Shown here piece after piece: positions 33,078 through 44,800 of a stretch of 64,000 bases of DNA. The notes below the pieces were generated by a model, which ran no database searches, was not told the DNA's origin, and saw nothing but the letters and a program-made list of their open reading frames with translations. A program made the position numbers and the translations under genes. Where the stretch lies: contig CP142459.1 of the NCBI GenBank assembly GCA_038049695.1, positions 68,812,001 to 68,876,000 on the forward strand, read 5' to 3'. This stretch comes from Cinnamomum chago (taxonomy: Eukaryota > Streptophyta > Magnoliopsida > Laurales > Lauraceae). Numbering within the stretch: the first letter of the stretch is position 1; every line of letters begins with the position of its first letter.

Positions 33078-36000
33078 TCACAACCCATACTCACAAAAGC
33101 AATCAGGCAGGGCAGATCCTCTGCCCATGATGAAATCATCCCTATGCATCTTCCATAGAGCGTCTGCCAACTCCTTCCCTCTCAAACCCTTAGAGGTATA
33201 ATCTGCAAATGCCCTCCTACTCAGAAAAAGTGTTCTATATAACCCTTTCAATGCCCTCATTGCAGAAACCATCTTGTCCATATTCCCAAAATATGTGGCT
33301 ATGTACGCATCACTGCTAATAGATATGTAGTAATCCAGTGCAGCTTTTGTGTTCCCATGCATACTCACAAAATCCTCACTACTAAGAAGGGTAGATTTAG
33401 TATATATGCTCTTATAAATCGATGTCAGTCCCTCAATTTCCAACAGACCATCCCCTGCTGCCAAATAAATAGTTGTGTTCGTTGGGATGGCAAGGGCTTG
33501 AAGAATAAAAGCTGTTTCATTTGGCGTGAAGGGGCACTTTCCTCGATTTCTCCATATGCGAGCAGCATCTCCAGTCCATGGTTTCCTGTCCCCACGTGCA
33601 GCATCAATAGCATGCATAGAAGTAGTAGAAAGACCTGTATATTCACACTGACTGTAGGCAACCATGTCTGGCTCAAATCGGAGATGAAGCGACAGGAAGG
33701 GCTTGGGTATGGCATGAAGAAGATCAGAACCTTTCTTCTCCAAAGCTTTGGTAAGGCGTACCGCATTATAGCATGCCTGGCAGAGGGCAGCCTTTGCATA
33801 GAATGGATACCTACAATTAGAAGAAAACATGTGAAATGGATAAATTGGCAATCATCTTTCTACTATTTTTCTTTTATTTTTACTCTCTCCTTCTATCTTG
33901 TTTGCATCAATGCACGTGTTAATAGATTTGCAATAAACTTCAATGAATAAAATACCAATAATTGAAGAGGATAATCAGATGCAAACAACTAAGTAATGCT
34001 ATGTAATATGTTTTATATACAAATAAGAAAAAGTTAAATAGATATAAAATGCAATCAGTGTGAACATGTTCAAGAATTCGAGAATAAAGAATCAAAGAGA
34101 AATCAAAGAGGGACAAATTATCAACTGTTAAAACATTCAAAGCCTCTCTCTCTCTCATGTATGTAACGATTTATATAATTGATTCTACCCTTAACAGACT
34201 TTTATAAGTGATTTAGATGTAAAAAAGAAACTAGAAAAACGATATATTATGATTAATAATATATAATAAAGTTACTCTGTATTTTGAACATAATTTTATG
34301 CTTTGGACCAAATACTGGCATGAGTACATTAGACCCAAAATTATTACATAACAACCATTCTTTTAAAACAAGGTCTAACTACATAGCTCTTTAAGTAATT
34401 AAACACAAAATAAAAATTTTCTTTTTCTCTGAACTTTGTTAATGAACTGTCTCAATAAGAAAATTGCTTCTCTTATAGATCTACTAGTTATGAACACAAT
34501 CCTTTTTTTTTTTTTTTCTGAAACCTTTTCATAAACAGAAATCAACTAAAAAACACTAGTTACCCATCCTAAATGTTACTCTAATACGAAACTCAAAAAA
34601 AAAAAAAAAAAGAAAAAAAGAATCCATTACTCTTTTCCAGAAATTCATTTTGACACAAGAATTTTTACTGGTAGCTACTTTGCACAAAAAGCAAAATCTT
34701 TTTCTTTAATAAAAAAGGTGACCACAGAGATCTTTCACCATTTAGTTAACCAACCTGAACCAATGTTAGCCATCAAAACCTAAGTTCTTTAGGTACACTG
34801 TGGCACTATGCTCTCTTCATCATCTTGGCTAACTGACGCAACTTATGAGTGGCCCCAGCTATTCCTATCATTTCCCTTGTCAGATCTCAGCCATCCAAGG
34901 CTCTACAAATAGAGGTCCTCATTGATTGCAAAGGGAAGCCTCGCCTACATTGTCAGTTTGACTTAATAGCTTTTCTCTTGGAAATACTGAGAGAACCAGT
35001 AAGAAGATAGTGAGAGAGAGAGGACTGAAATGAGTTGAAAGAGAACTCCACACCTCAAATCTTTCCTATCCACTTAAATCACATTCCCTTAGGAAGTTAA
35101 TCAACGTCACTATGTTGTCCAATTGAAGATCCAAAGCTTCAATTATGTTGTTAAGCCACCCAATTGACTCAAATCATGTTCTTATGCTGCCAAAATTCCA
35201 ACCTGGGTGCACATATCCTTTAACCCTCATTTTATTCATGTCTCTATTAGTTTGGTAGTCTTTCTTCTACACACTGACCCTTGAATACACATAATGGCCT
35301 CATATGGTTGACTTGCGGACCGTATTTTACAAGCAATTCGGGTATGCCTAACACCTTCCCCTGTTGTAGTAACCCTTTGTCTGAATTCTTCGATTAACCA
35401 GTGCTATATGGAGTCAAATAAAAGCACATTCATTTAACATATACTTTGTAATTCATCCTCAGATGAATGGGCCACCAGCCACCCTTACTCACAAAAATCA
35501 TGCACTGAACCTTAGAGCCTTAATCCTACAGGAGGTAGGCCCACTTTTTTGCACTTCATCGATCATGGATAAACTGCGGTAGGTGGTTTTGATTCATGGT
35601 CTATTTCCAAAGAACACTCTGTAACTTGCAGGTCCTTAAAATACATTCGTTATATGTTATTGTGTGACCTAGATTTGAATGCCTATGCTGGTGAGGACAT
35701 GGTTATAGGTATGATAACATATCGATCACCTCTAAGGAAGGTGAATTACTACAGCTATTTTTATTTATCACTTTTAGGTAATTTATTATATTGGCTACAT
35801 CTTCCAAAGTTCAAATATAGATTTTTGAAGATAGATGAAGGTAAATTTGTGAATTTTGTTCATTGTTAAAAAGCTTATTTTGCTAAGTCTAACAAGACAT
35901 GGAATTTGTTTTATTGAATATGGTCAATAAGGAAATAATATTTTCTATCATAACCTTACAGCAGTCAACTTGGTAAGACAAAGACAAATACCAACTGAAG

Positions 36001-37795
36001 CATATGACTAAAGTTAAAACGTAAAGAGTGCACCTAAAAGTCTGCAATACCTATCCCTTCTTTGGCTCATTGCCGGTGTGATAGAAATATACCGATGTTG
36101 CAAAAGAGAAGGAAGAACACTTTCAACGTAATCAAATTGACCTTTGCGTTTGCTGCAGTCAACTCGAACCGGTTCTCTTGAGGATAGTTCTTCCGGTAAA
36201 TCTTTCACGACATTTACAAATCCTTTTGTCTGTTGAATGAAGTAGTCAACATCAAACACATCTGCAAAACCACTGGATTGAAGCTTACATCAAATTGATT
36301 CTGGCATAGAACAACTAAACATAACAATTCATTCTAGATTCTCATTTTCCATGTAAAGCAAGATTGATGCTTACACCACAAAAGCCAACCACCATAGTTC
36401 ATTGTAAACCACTCAATCTTGTCCACCAAAACTAATAAAACTAGAGATAAAGAGGGTGGAAAAAGCACCGCGAAGTACCTTGATTCATTCCAATACGCAG
36501 CAACCTCAAATTTCGGTAAAACCAGAGTAGCATTTAACAAACGAGCAATGCCCACACCATCACAAAACTACAATCACCCAAAAAAAGTAATGAAGCAAAA
36601 CAATAAAACAAAAAGATATGTACTAATAATAATTTAATAGTTAAAATGAGTAAAGAATTAAGAAAAAAAAAAAAAAAAGCTTGACAAACAAAGCTGACAT
36701 ATGGCACAATGGTATCGAGTCGTGATTAATAACATTCATTGACCATAGTTATGATCAATGGGTCTTTTTGCTGCTGAATGTGCAGTTGTCCACTGCATTG
36801 GTCTTCATAACTAGACAATTATGCAATCTCCAGTGATCGGTTGATGAAATGCACAACCAAAAGCTTAAAGATTTAAACTTTCTTAAAAATGAAAGCAAGA
36901 TAGGGACAAGTTGGAGAAAAAAAAAAAACTCTCATTCTAAGACTTACATCTCTTCTCATCTGATTAAGCCCTCCATAGCAATCCACTCGAATATATCCAT
37001 TACTCTCCGCTGGAAGAGCTGCAGCATTTCAACAAAAACCAATGCAGCTGTCTGCAATGAAACCAGTTAAAAAGAAGATTCAGGCTAAACAAAAAAACAA
37101 GAACTCAATGTGAAACATACATCCACGCAGCTGGATTGGATTTGACATACTCCTGATCAGATCAGATCATATCTCTAGAACCAAAACCCTAACCCTAAAC
37201 CTAGATCTAAGTAAAAAAAAACAAAAAACAAAACAAAACACTTGCTAACCTGTTAAAGAATCGCTGTTCCACCATTTGCAAGGTCTCCATTCCACGGTCC
37301 TTGTAGCGCTCCATATATCCGGTTTCAAGCGCGAAAAGTAGCTGTTTCAAGCAAAATTCGAAGTTTGTGACAAGGAATTCAAACAGTTTCAAAATTAGAG
37401 ATCTAAAAGAGCAGCAGCAGCAGAAGAAGAAGAATCAATAGATGTTATAGATATCGTTCTACTACATATACCTGAGAGAATTGGGAGGGAGGGATTTCAC
37501 AGAGAATGGCGTTGGAGGAGAGAAGGCGATCAATGCCAAGAGAAGAGAGGTCACGACGAGAATAATGCTCAAGGTAGAGGGCTTCATGGAGAAGATCTTC
37601 GATGAAATCGAATTCATCATCTGCATCATGAATTAGGGCTTGGCGTTTAGGGTTTGGCGTTTTGGAGAAGAAGATGATCTTTAGATTTACATCTAGAGTA
37701 GGGTTTATTTTGGAGGGGCTCGTGGAGACTTGATACGGGTGGGAAGTGGGAATGGATTCATCTCCTCTAAATGGATCGATCCGGATTAAATCCAA
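33078..37795 (-). CDS. O-fucosyltransferase family protein, six exons
   Basis: Six minus-strand exons, 37795-37472, 37341-37250, 37002-36948, 36567-36479, 36272-36051 and 33810-33078, join in frame to 504 aa. The plant GDP-fucose O-fucosyltransferase fold is evident. NGYIRVDCYGGLNQMRRD (nucleotide-sugar region) is followed by GIARLLNATLVLPKFEVAAYW and FADVFDVDYFIQQTKGF. The signature HLRFEPDMVAYSQC is at about residues 303-316. DAYIATYFGNMDKMV and ALPDCFCEY are near the C-terminus. Such enzymes transfer fucose to protein or glycan in the Golgi/ER. The first about 110 residues (MDLIRIDPFRGDESIPTSHP onward) show no clear signal anchor, which is unusual. The exon 3 acceptor (GGAGAG/T) is weak but is the only one that keeps frame. 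Intron 5 is 2.2 kb and holds no other gene. Confidence 0.88.
37184..37200. promoter_or_regulatory. Telo-box-like motif in O-fucosyltransferase intron 2
   Basis: AAACCCTAACCCTAAAC lies in intron 2, about 600 bp inside the gene. It contains the plant telo-box AAACCCTAA, known near the 5' ends of many housekeeping genes. Function here is inference. Confidence 0.4.
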
Positions 37796-39035
37796 TTAAG
37801 ATCCGAGTGAGTTCAGATCTCCTTAGGCCCAAAGCGCGGAATGGGAGTGCCGAAATATTAAATTTTAAAATAATTATATGTTCGTATTGCCTATTATTCA
37901 CCGTAGTGCTTGTATGCTTATAAACAATTAAATAATGAGCACAAATATATCTCATTTATATATTTAAATATAAAAAAATAATGAAAAAATTAACTTTGTA
38001 ATTTAATAATATAAAATAAATAATAATTAATAAGCCAGAAGAAGATTTTTTATTCAAAAGATAAATGTCAAACTTACGAAAAAAGAAAATGAATAAAAAA
38101 TTAAAAATTATGCGCGGTCCGCTCTATATTTAGTCGAATCGCGCTCCGAAAATGGTCGAATCGCGCTCCAAAGATAGATTTGCTCTAAAAACGCGGATCG
38201 ATATTTTCGGAATGTGATCAAGAATGTTGAGAAGAGGTTCTGGGCACTAAGGTTCAGATACTTTTAAAATAAGATTTATGGATTCTTTGTTTGTATAATG
38301 CCGCAGAAGAATGTAACCGTTTTTTATTTTGTATTGAAGTAAAAATAGGGATTTTGCACTTGAATTACAGTAAAGATAAATAGGCTATGTAAATTATGAA
38401 TTTGGATTTTAGACTAAAAAGAACTCCAAAGTGGAGCTTAGCTCTTGAAATATGAATAAATCAAAAAGGTTTATGAGGTATTATAAAGTTTGAGATCCGT
38501 CTGAGTCTAGTTCACCGTTCGATTGATTGTTTGATGAAAAATGTGATGGGCAATATTGGTCTGTAATACCAAACCGCTTGTTACTTGACATCAAACTCAA
38601 ATCAAGGTATCCAACATAGAGAGCGCACATTGTTTTCTAAACAGAGCAGATCCATCCTCCAGGAACGAAATGGATCTTAAATATGAAGAGGTTTACTAGT
38701 CGAACGGGCTTGTGATCCTAAGCCTTCATTCAGCTCGCCTAACTCGCCTGGACGGACTCAAATTTGGTTCGCGCTCAAGCCCATTGCAGCCTCTTTTTAC
38801 ATCCCCTCCCTCATCTTCCTTAGGTCTGCTGCCCTTATTGGGTCCCACACACCTTCACCAGACTATCTTAATGCCTCAACAAATAATTAGTATATACATA
38901 CAGGCATATTCATAATCCCCCTCCATGGGGTAGATCTCTCGGACCCCCGTTTTGTCAGAGCGTTTTTTCGTGGAAACATAGTTAACATGTCAAATAAAGT
39001 TGGTAATCCTTCCATTCATGGACCCAGATGGCATG
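37796..39035. other. 5' flank of the O-fucosyltransferase gene and intergenic DNA
   Basis: No gene is supportable. The region upstream of the minus-strand start (37796-38100) is AT-rich. At 38125-38170 a short direct repeat 'gtcgaatcgcgctcc' occurs twice. The remainder is unremarkable. Confidence 0.5.
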
Positions 39036-40150
39036 CAGTGGCAGACTCAGGATTGTCATTTGGGTGGGGTTAAATTTTTGATAGCATAATCATAAACATT
39101 GGTTCAATGAATGAATTTTAAAAAAAAAATGAAAAAGAAGAAGAAATAAATAGTTAAAACTTAATTTCTATAATTTTGTAACTACTTACTTTCCTTTATA
39201 AGAAAAAAGAGAGGCAAACTCTTATGTCAAAGAGAATTTGAAGGATTGAGAATGACAATAACATGACACAATACCATAGATTATGGAATTGAAGAAAACT
39301 CTAGTTCATTCAAAATGTTCACCCAATCTCACTAAATCAAGGAAACCTAGATCTCACACTTTTTTTTTTTTTTTTTATAACGTAGGGTTCCCAGCCCTTT
39401 GGGCCAGAATAATCCATACGGGCCCAGGAGAGAAAGCCGGGTAAAATTCCCCTGTGGCCCCAGTGTGGTAGAGCAGTTTCGAACCCACAACCTCCGGGTG
39501 CAAACCGTAGTCCTAGGCCAACTGAGCTACCCCTCGGGGTTAACCTAGATCTCACACTTAACACATATAAAGCAAATGAGAATTCCATATGTTAATGGCA
39601 TTTTAATAATCTACAAATCATTCTTCTATAAAACAAACACACCATTCTCGCTTTAAATATTCATCTCTCATTTTTCAATCCCCCAATTCCCATCTCTTTT
39701 TATATTATCCATTCTCTTTATAAAGTAATCTCTTTTTTTACAACACCCAATCTCATTTAATCTATTTTTATATATTTCTTTTTCAACTTCTCCAATAAAA
39801 CAAGTCTAACCAAGACACAAAACCCTCTCTATGCAACTTGTATTCTTTATATTGATCTTGCAAGCCTGCGCTACAAGACTACTCAGCCATACTACAAGAC
39901 TCCAATGCATGACAAGACTACAATATAAGACTACTCAAATCAAGACTCCAATATGTGGCAAGTGGCAAGACTGCAATGCAAAACTATCTGCAATAGTTGT
40001 TTTGCTGTACAGCAATATAAAACTGAAGTAGGTGGGGCAGACTTGTTGAAATATGTGGGGCATGGCCAGGGGCCCATTGAAGGTATAAGGGATTTATTGA
40101 TTCCATCTTGGGCGACCACCTCAGATGGTTATCACCTGGGTCCGCCCCTG
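39036..40150. mobile_element. hAT-type non-autonomous element (carries a nested SINE)
   Basis: The left end reads CAGTGGCAGACTCAGGA, and the reverse complement of the right end reads CAGGGGCGGACCCAGGT. The 8-bp flanks ATGGCATG (39028-39035) and ATGACATG (40151-40158) match at 7 of 8 positions, the hAT target-duplication length. The interior is non-coding. A SINE inserted later at 39362-39541. The ends belong to the same CAGNGGCGGA type as the element in the bHLH intron at 51130. Confidence 0.72.
39362..39541 (-). mobile_element. tRNA-derived SINE, minus strand
   Basis: Read on the minus strand, the element starts with an A-box-like GGTAGCTCAGTTGGCC and a B-box GTGGGTTCGAAAC, continues through a tRNA-unrelated body (CCCGGCTTTCTCTCCTGGGC) and ends in a poly(A) tail. 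The 18-bp sequence AACCTAGATCTCACACTT flanks it on both sides (39344-39361 and 39542-39559). It is the same family as 41064-41237. The target duplication is perfect, so insertion is fairly recent and later than the surrounding hAT element. Confidence 0.88.
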
Positions 40151-41035
40151 ATGACATGCATCAAAACAAGGCTCAAAACCTATACAAAGTGGTGCATCTC
40201 ATGTGGTTGGGGACATGGGTGTGTGAGTAAAGATGCTTGTATTATAGTCCACAATGCGGAAGTCATATAGGGTAGAACGGCCGTAGACCTGACCTGGGGA
40301 GAGTTCATAACATTTTGAAGGGTTAGGGGAATCCCCTAAGAAGGGCTGGAGTGCAGTTGGATTAAGTTTGATATCATCAGTTACTTCATTTTAAAATTTG
40401 TATTAGACAAACTCAAGTCTCAAACTAACAATCTCAACACTCTCACCATTTTAAGCCTCCAAAACCCAACTAGTTTAAGAGGATTTCATGCATGCTATTC
40501 AGTTAAAAAATTTGCTAATTGGTCAGCAGGACAGGTTAGGGAAGCCAAAAACCAAACCTAACTTGAATCAAAATCCATAGACCTGCCATATCCCACCATG
40601 AAGCCAGCTAGGGTCAGGATGGGATAGTTCACCTAATTAATCCAAACCACTGCTTTCCCATCCTTGCGATCGGTTTATGGTTAGCCCCATATCATCCTGT
40701 GATGCTCAAATCATACATAAAATGAAAGATCAAACTTACAATACACTCATAGTTGAGTGGTGTTGGCACCTTGGTGTCTTCAAGTTGGAAGTATCACTTC
40801 GGGCAACCTCGCATAAAAAAAAAATACCAAACTGAAGACGGCAGTATTTTGGAGGTCTTCTCTAGACTTTTTTTTTTCTTTTTTATAAATCTTTTTAGTT
40901 GCCAATTACGTAGTAAAAATGTCATTAAAGAACTAGCTAAAAACTATTTATCAAGACTATTTACTAATTAAAACGATTTAGTTTCTATGAGTGTACAAGA
41001 TTTTAGTCCAATTAGAATTAATATTCACGGTTATA
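40151..41035. other. Intergenic region between repeats
   Basis: No gene is supportable. It is AT-rich and contains A and T runs near 40815 and 40868. Nothing else was recognised. Confidence 0.5.
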
Positions 41036-41063
41036 TCATGAAAAAATAATTTAGCCATATTTT

Positions 41064-41237
41064 AATCCCGATGAGTAACTCAGTTGGCATAGGATCATGG
41101 TTTGCACTTGGAGGTTGTGGGTTCGATGCACTACCACATTGGGGCTATAGGGAAATTTTCCCCGGCTTTCTCTTTTGGGCCCGTAGAGATTACTCTGACC
41201 CAAAATGTTAGGACCCTGCATTATCAAAAAAAAAAAA
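41064..41237 (+). mobile_element. tRNA-derived SINE, plus strand
   Basis: The A-box-like GATGAGTAACTCAGTTGG and B-box GTGGGTTCGATGC lie about 50 bases apart. They are followed by CCCGGCTTTCTCTTTTGGGC, a body shared with the SINE at 39362-39541, and an A tail. A perfect 28-bp target duplication flanks it (41036-41063 and 41238-41265). The length and A tail fit LINE-mediated retroposition. Confidence 0.9.
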
Positions 41238-41599
41238 TCATGAAAAAATAATTTAGCCATATTTTTACATGTGCCTGATCCAATGGTTAATATTGTTTTG
41301 AGTGACCTGAGATTTGGGTTGTTTATTATGGTTTGGATCCTTATTACGTCGGCCCATTGCATGAAAGTTTTGATTAATATGTGATTGAATCATATCTTTG
41401 AAGATTTTCCAAATGAAACGATAGATGTACCCGACGGTGATTCTTCATTGAATGGCCGGAATTATGAACAACACTTAACATTGATAAAACATAGGCTGGC
41501 ACATATTTTAGAAATGAACCAAACTTGTAAGCACTTAATTTATTCAACCTTACTTGACCACATGGTGTGGTTAACTTTACCTGATCATTAACCTTCTAT

Positions 41600-41850
41600 A
41601 AAAACTCCTTCTATTTTGTTAGCCTCGCCAGGGTGGTTGGGACCCATGAGAGATCTCACATGTGGAAAGGGAGCCCCCCATGCAGGGAGAGAGCCCACAC
41701 ATGTGGAAAGAGATCCTATGACCCACATATGTGGGAAGAGAGCCCACACACCAGGGAAGAGGGCAACATATCCATGGATCAATCCCTGAATAGCTAAGTT
41801 GAGGGAAGGAGTTGCTAACCAACTGAGCAACCGTCCGATTCTTTTTCCGT
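41600..41850 (-). mobile_element. Possible second tRNA-derived SINE family
   Basis: On the minus strand, GGTTGCTCAGTTGGTTAGCA (A-box-like, around 41817-41836) is followed about 45 bases on by GGGATTGATCC (B-box-like, around 41778-41788). Downstream is a body of repeated 'ccacatgtgtggg' and 'gggctctctycc' motifs. No poly(A) tail or target duplication was found, so the ends are uncertain. It differs from the other SINE family in this window. Confidence 0.4.
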
Positions 41851-41866
41851 AAATACTCAGATTCAT

Positions 41867-44800
41867 TGGATGTCAATAATTAGTCTCACCGAAGGCCTTG
41901 AAATGAAAGATCAAAGTAGAAACCTCCCTTTGGTTAGCTTAACCGTCCATTTCATGGTATTAGAACGAACGACGGGCAATGTCCAATGAATCAAATATTT
42001 TGCAGGTGGCTAATCTCAAAAGTTGTTTTGAGATACTAGGGCTATAGCTAGCTTTTCCTGTTAGCTAGTAGGGCTAGCTTTTCCTCTTACATGATTTTTC
42101 TTTTAAGGGGAATAAAATCCTTCAAAAGATCAGGCGTCTTTAAAAATCACATCAGAGCTGGAATATTTTCTTTGTTGTGGAATACACAAGAAAGAGATTC
42201 CTAATAAAGACCATGGCCCTTGATACATCAAATACGGTTATGTTGGAAAGGTGTTGGGGACTATTTAAGAAAGCATGTCAATTTTGTCTCTTCAAAGATA
42301 AAGAAGTCTTGCTTGGTTTGCCAATGGAGCACTAAGAGGACCTAATTATTTTGTATTTGAAATGCAATCTTATTTAATGGCTATGATTGTCTTGTATGAA
42401 GACAACACAACACAAAAATAAAGTTTAAAATGTCTGAAACCGAAAGATGTACATTCCAATCTCAGTAACAGAAATCTACTCAGCAATTTGTGGATGCTTT
42501 TGTTATGTAACGCAAACCTGACATATTCAGAACAACACCCTTTTGAAACTAAATTGAAGTTAGTGAATAAGTATAAAGTCTAAATAAATAAGTTCTGGTT
42601 CAATCAACAATAGCTAGGTGCACTTACTAGGATTGATCATGGGCTGGGATTGGGCTAGTGAAAACCTGAGTTTTGAATAGATCTGAAGGGCACAAACTAG
42701 GTTAAACGCTAGACCCAAGCTTAGCCCTTATACAGCCTTGTTGGATAGGCATGCCATTATCCATAAAGATCGAAGACCATCAAATGCTAACTTCACCATC
42801 CTAACCGTCTTTTTAAAGTCCCCAAAGTTTAATGCTTATATTGCACTTACAAAATTGTCATACTTTAGGATTTGTAATTTTCATAATGATGGAAGTGAAC
42901 CCTTCTTAACTAAATCAATACTACTTTATAATAAGTTCAAATATCATGGTAACATGCTAAAATCCGTCAATCCACAGGTAAGCTTAGTGGTAAGGCACCA
43001 CCCATCCAGAGAAACAATCAAGAACAATTCCTAGCTGTAACTCTAATGATAAAGAACTTGGGTAGGTTGCAAGTCGGGTACCAAAGCCAAAAAAATAGTG
43101 ATTAAAATGCTAGATTTTAGATACTGAAGGATCAGTAGGAAATTTTGATATGTATGTCAATTATATGTTGACCTTAAAAAAGAGGAGAGGAAAAAGAAAG
43201 AAAGAAAAAGTGAAGCGATCCCCTCTGGGCATAAGGTTGCAGCCATGGTTGGATTTCTTGGATTCTCTATCAATTGGCCCCGACTGCATTTTATATAGTA
43301 AATGAGCAATGAATCAGAAAGTGATTAGCAAAATAAGGTCAACATGTATTAGTTTATCTTTCCAAAGGTTGCCGGTGATATGTAAACACAGGTTACAGCA
43401 CCCACGTCTTTATCTACCTTTTGTATAAGCCTTTTCAAAAAGGCCGCGTGCTAATGCACCATGTTAGCTTGTCTTGTACTCGTATAGTAGTGTTCCTATT
43501 TTTATTTTTATTTTTTTCTTATGGACATGTGTCGACTGGTGATTGGACCTTGCAAAGCCTTCTATACCTAAAGTAGAGCATGCCTAAGACGACAATAGAA
43601 ACCACTAAGTTTTGGTTTTTTTTTTTGGTCGAATTCACCTGTACTTGAAATGAAAGGGATATAATAATTTTATGAATGCTTTTGGTGTTATAATTGGAAT
43701 TTGACTGATCATGTGACACTTGTCAGCTCCAGATTGGTCAGACTTTCGATGGCCGGTAGGAGTCGGTCACCCTATGATCGAATGGCAAGACAAACATAAG
43801 AAAGAGCTCCAAGGATTATGAATTATCATTTAACTTTACTTATTCATTGATCTTGATGAAAAGTTGAAGGTAATATAAACAGCGCTTAACAAAAATCTGA
43901 TGAGAGAGAGGATGTTTTTCATGTGAGATGTGAAAAACTAGAGTCTTTTTAGTGATAGCTTTGTGTCTTTTGACTTCTATTTACATCTCTTTTCTTAATG
44001 GTTGTGTTCTGTTTGTTTATAGTCTACACACATGCACACACACAACAAGTTTAAGACCTCTGTTTCAGTTACAACAGTAGAACTGGAAGTGCTATGAGTA
44101 AGGTTTATGTCTAGTTTATGAAATATTGCTCACAAAGTCGAGCTCAAATAGATAGGATAAGGTTGTGTTAATGAATGATTATAATCAAGAAGGCATTTAC
44201 TTCAGGAAGTTGACATTCTTTCTGGGACTCAACTCCAAGTCATAGTCCACAATTTGTTGATTCAAACATACGTGCGCCTTCCATTGATTTAGAATTGTGA
44301 CATCATTCTTGTAAGATGCAGATGTGCAACTGTGATTTCAGAGGCCAACTAATGAGAATTTTGCACGCATGACCTACAAATTAATCCATATCCATATTTT
44401 GATGGACATGTCATCCTTTGGTTTTTGTAATGGAATTTACCGGCCCATTAGACATCCATTAAGCTTATAAAATGTTACTCCAAGACGAATAGAAGGGGAA
44501 GGCATTCCAAGTCTTCTCCAAATGATTTGTTAATTTTTTTTCTTGATTATACACTGCAATTAAGCATAGAAACCATCTTTATCATCTAATCATAACCATC
44601 CATTATCATCAATCTGTCCACTTGGAAAGTTACCTATTAAAGGGGCCATGGCCATATAATCACTGCAATCAAATGACCCTTTATGTTTGGTTGATTTAAA
44701 TTTTGTGGATTACCGCCCACGACTTGCAATGATCATCCAAAAACAGGTTATTGATAGGCAGTGCATATTGTTGGACAATGTAAACTTTTGATTTTGCTTC

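Noticed and set aside
39337..39588. Minus-strand frame of 83 codons as a gene
   Set aside because: It is the SINE and its target duplications read through by chance.
42975..43090. tRNA-like motif (AAGCTTAGTGGTAAGG) as a third SINE
   Set aside because: The A-box is plausible, but no convincing B-box, tail or target duplication was found.
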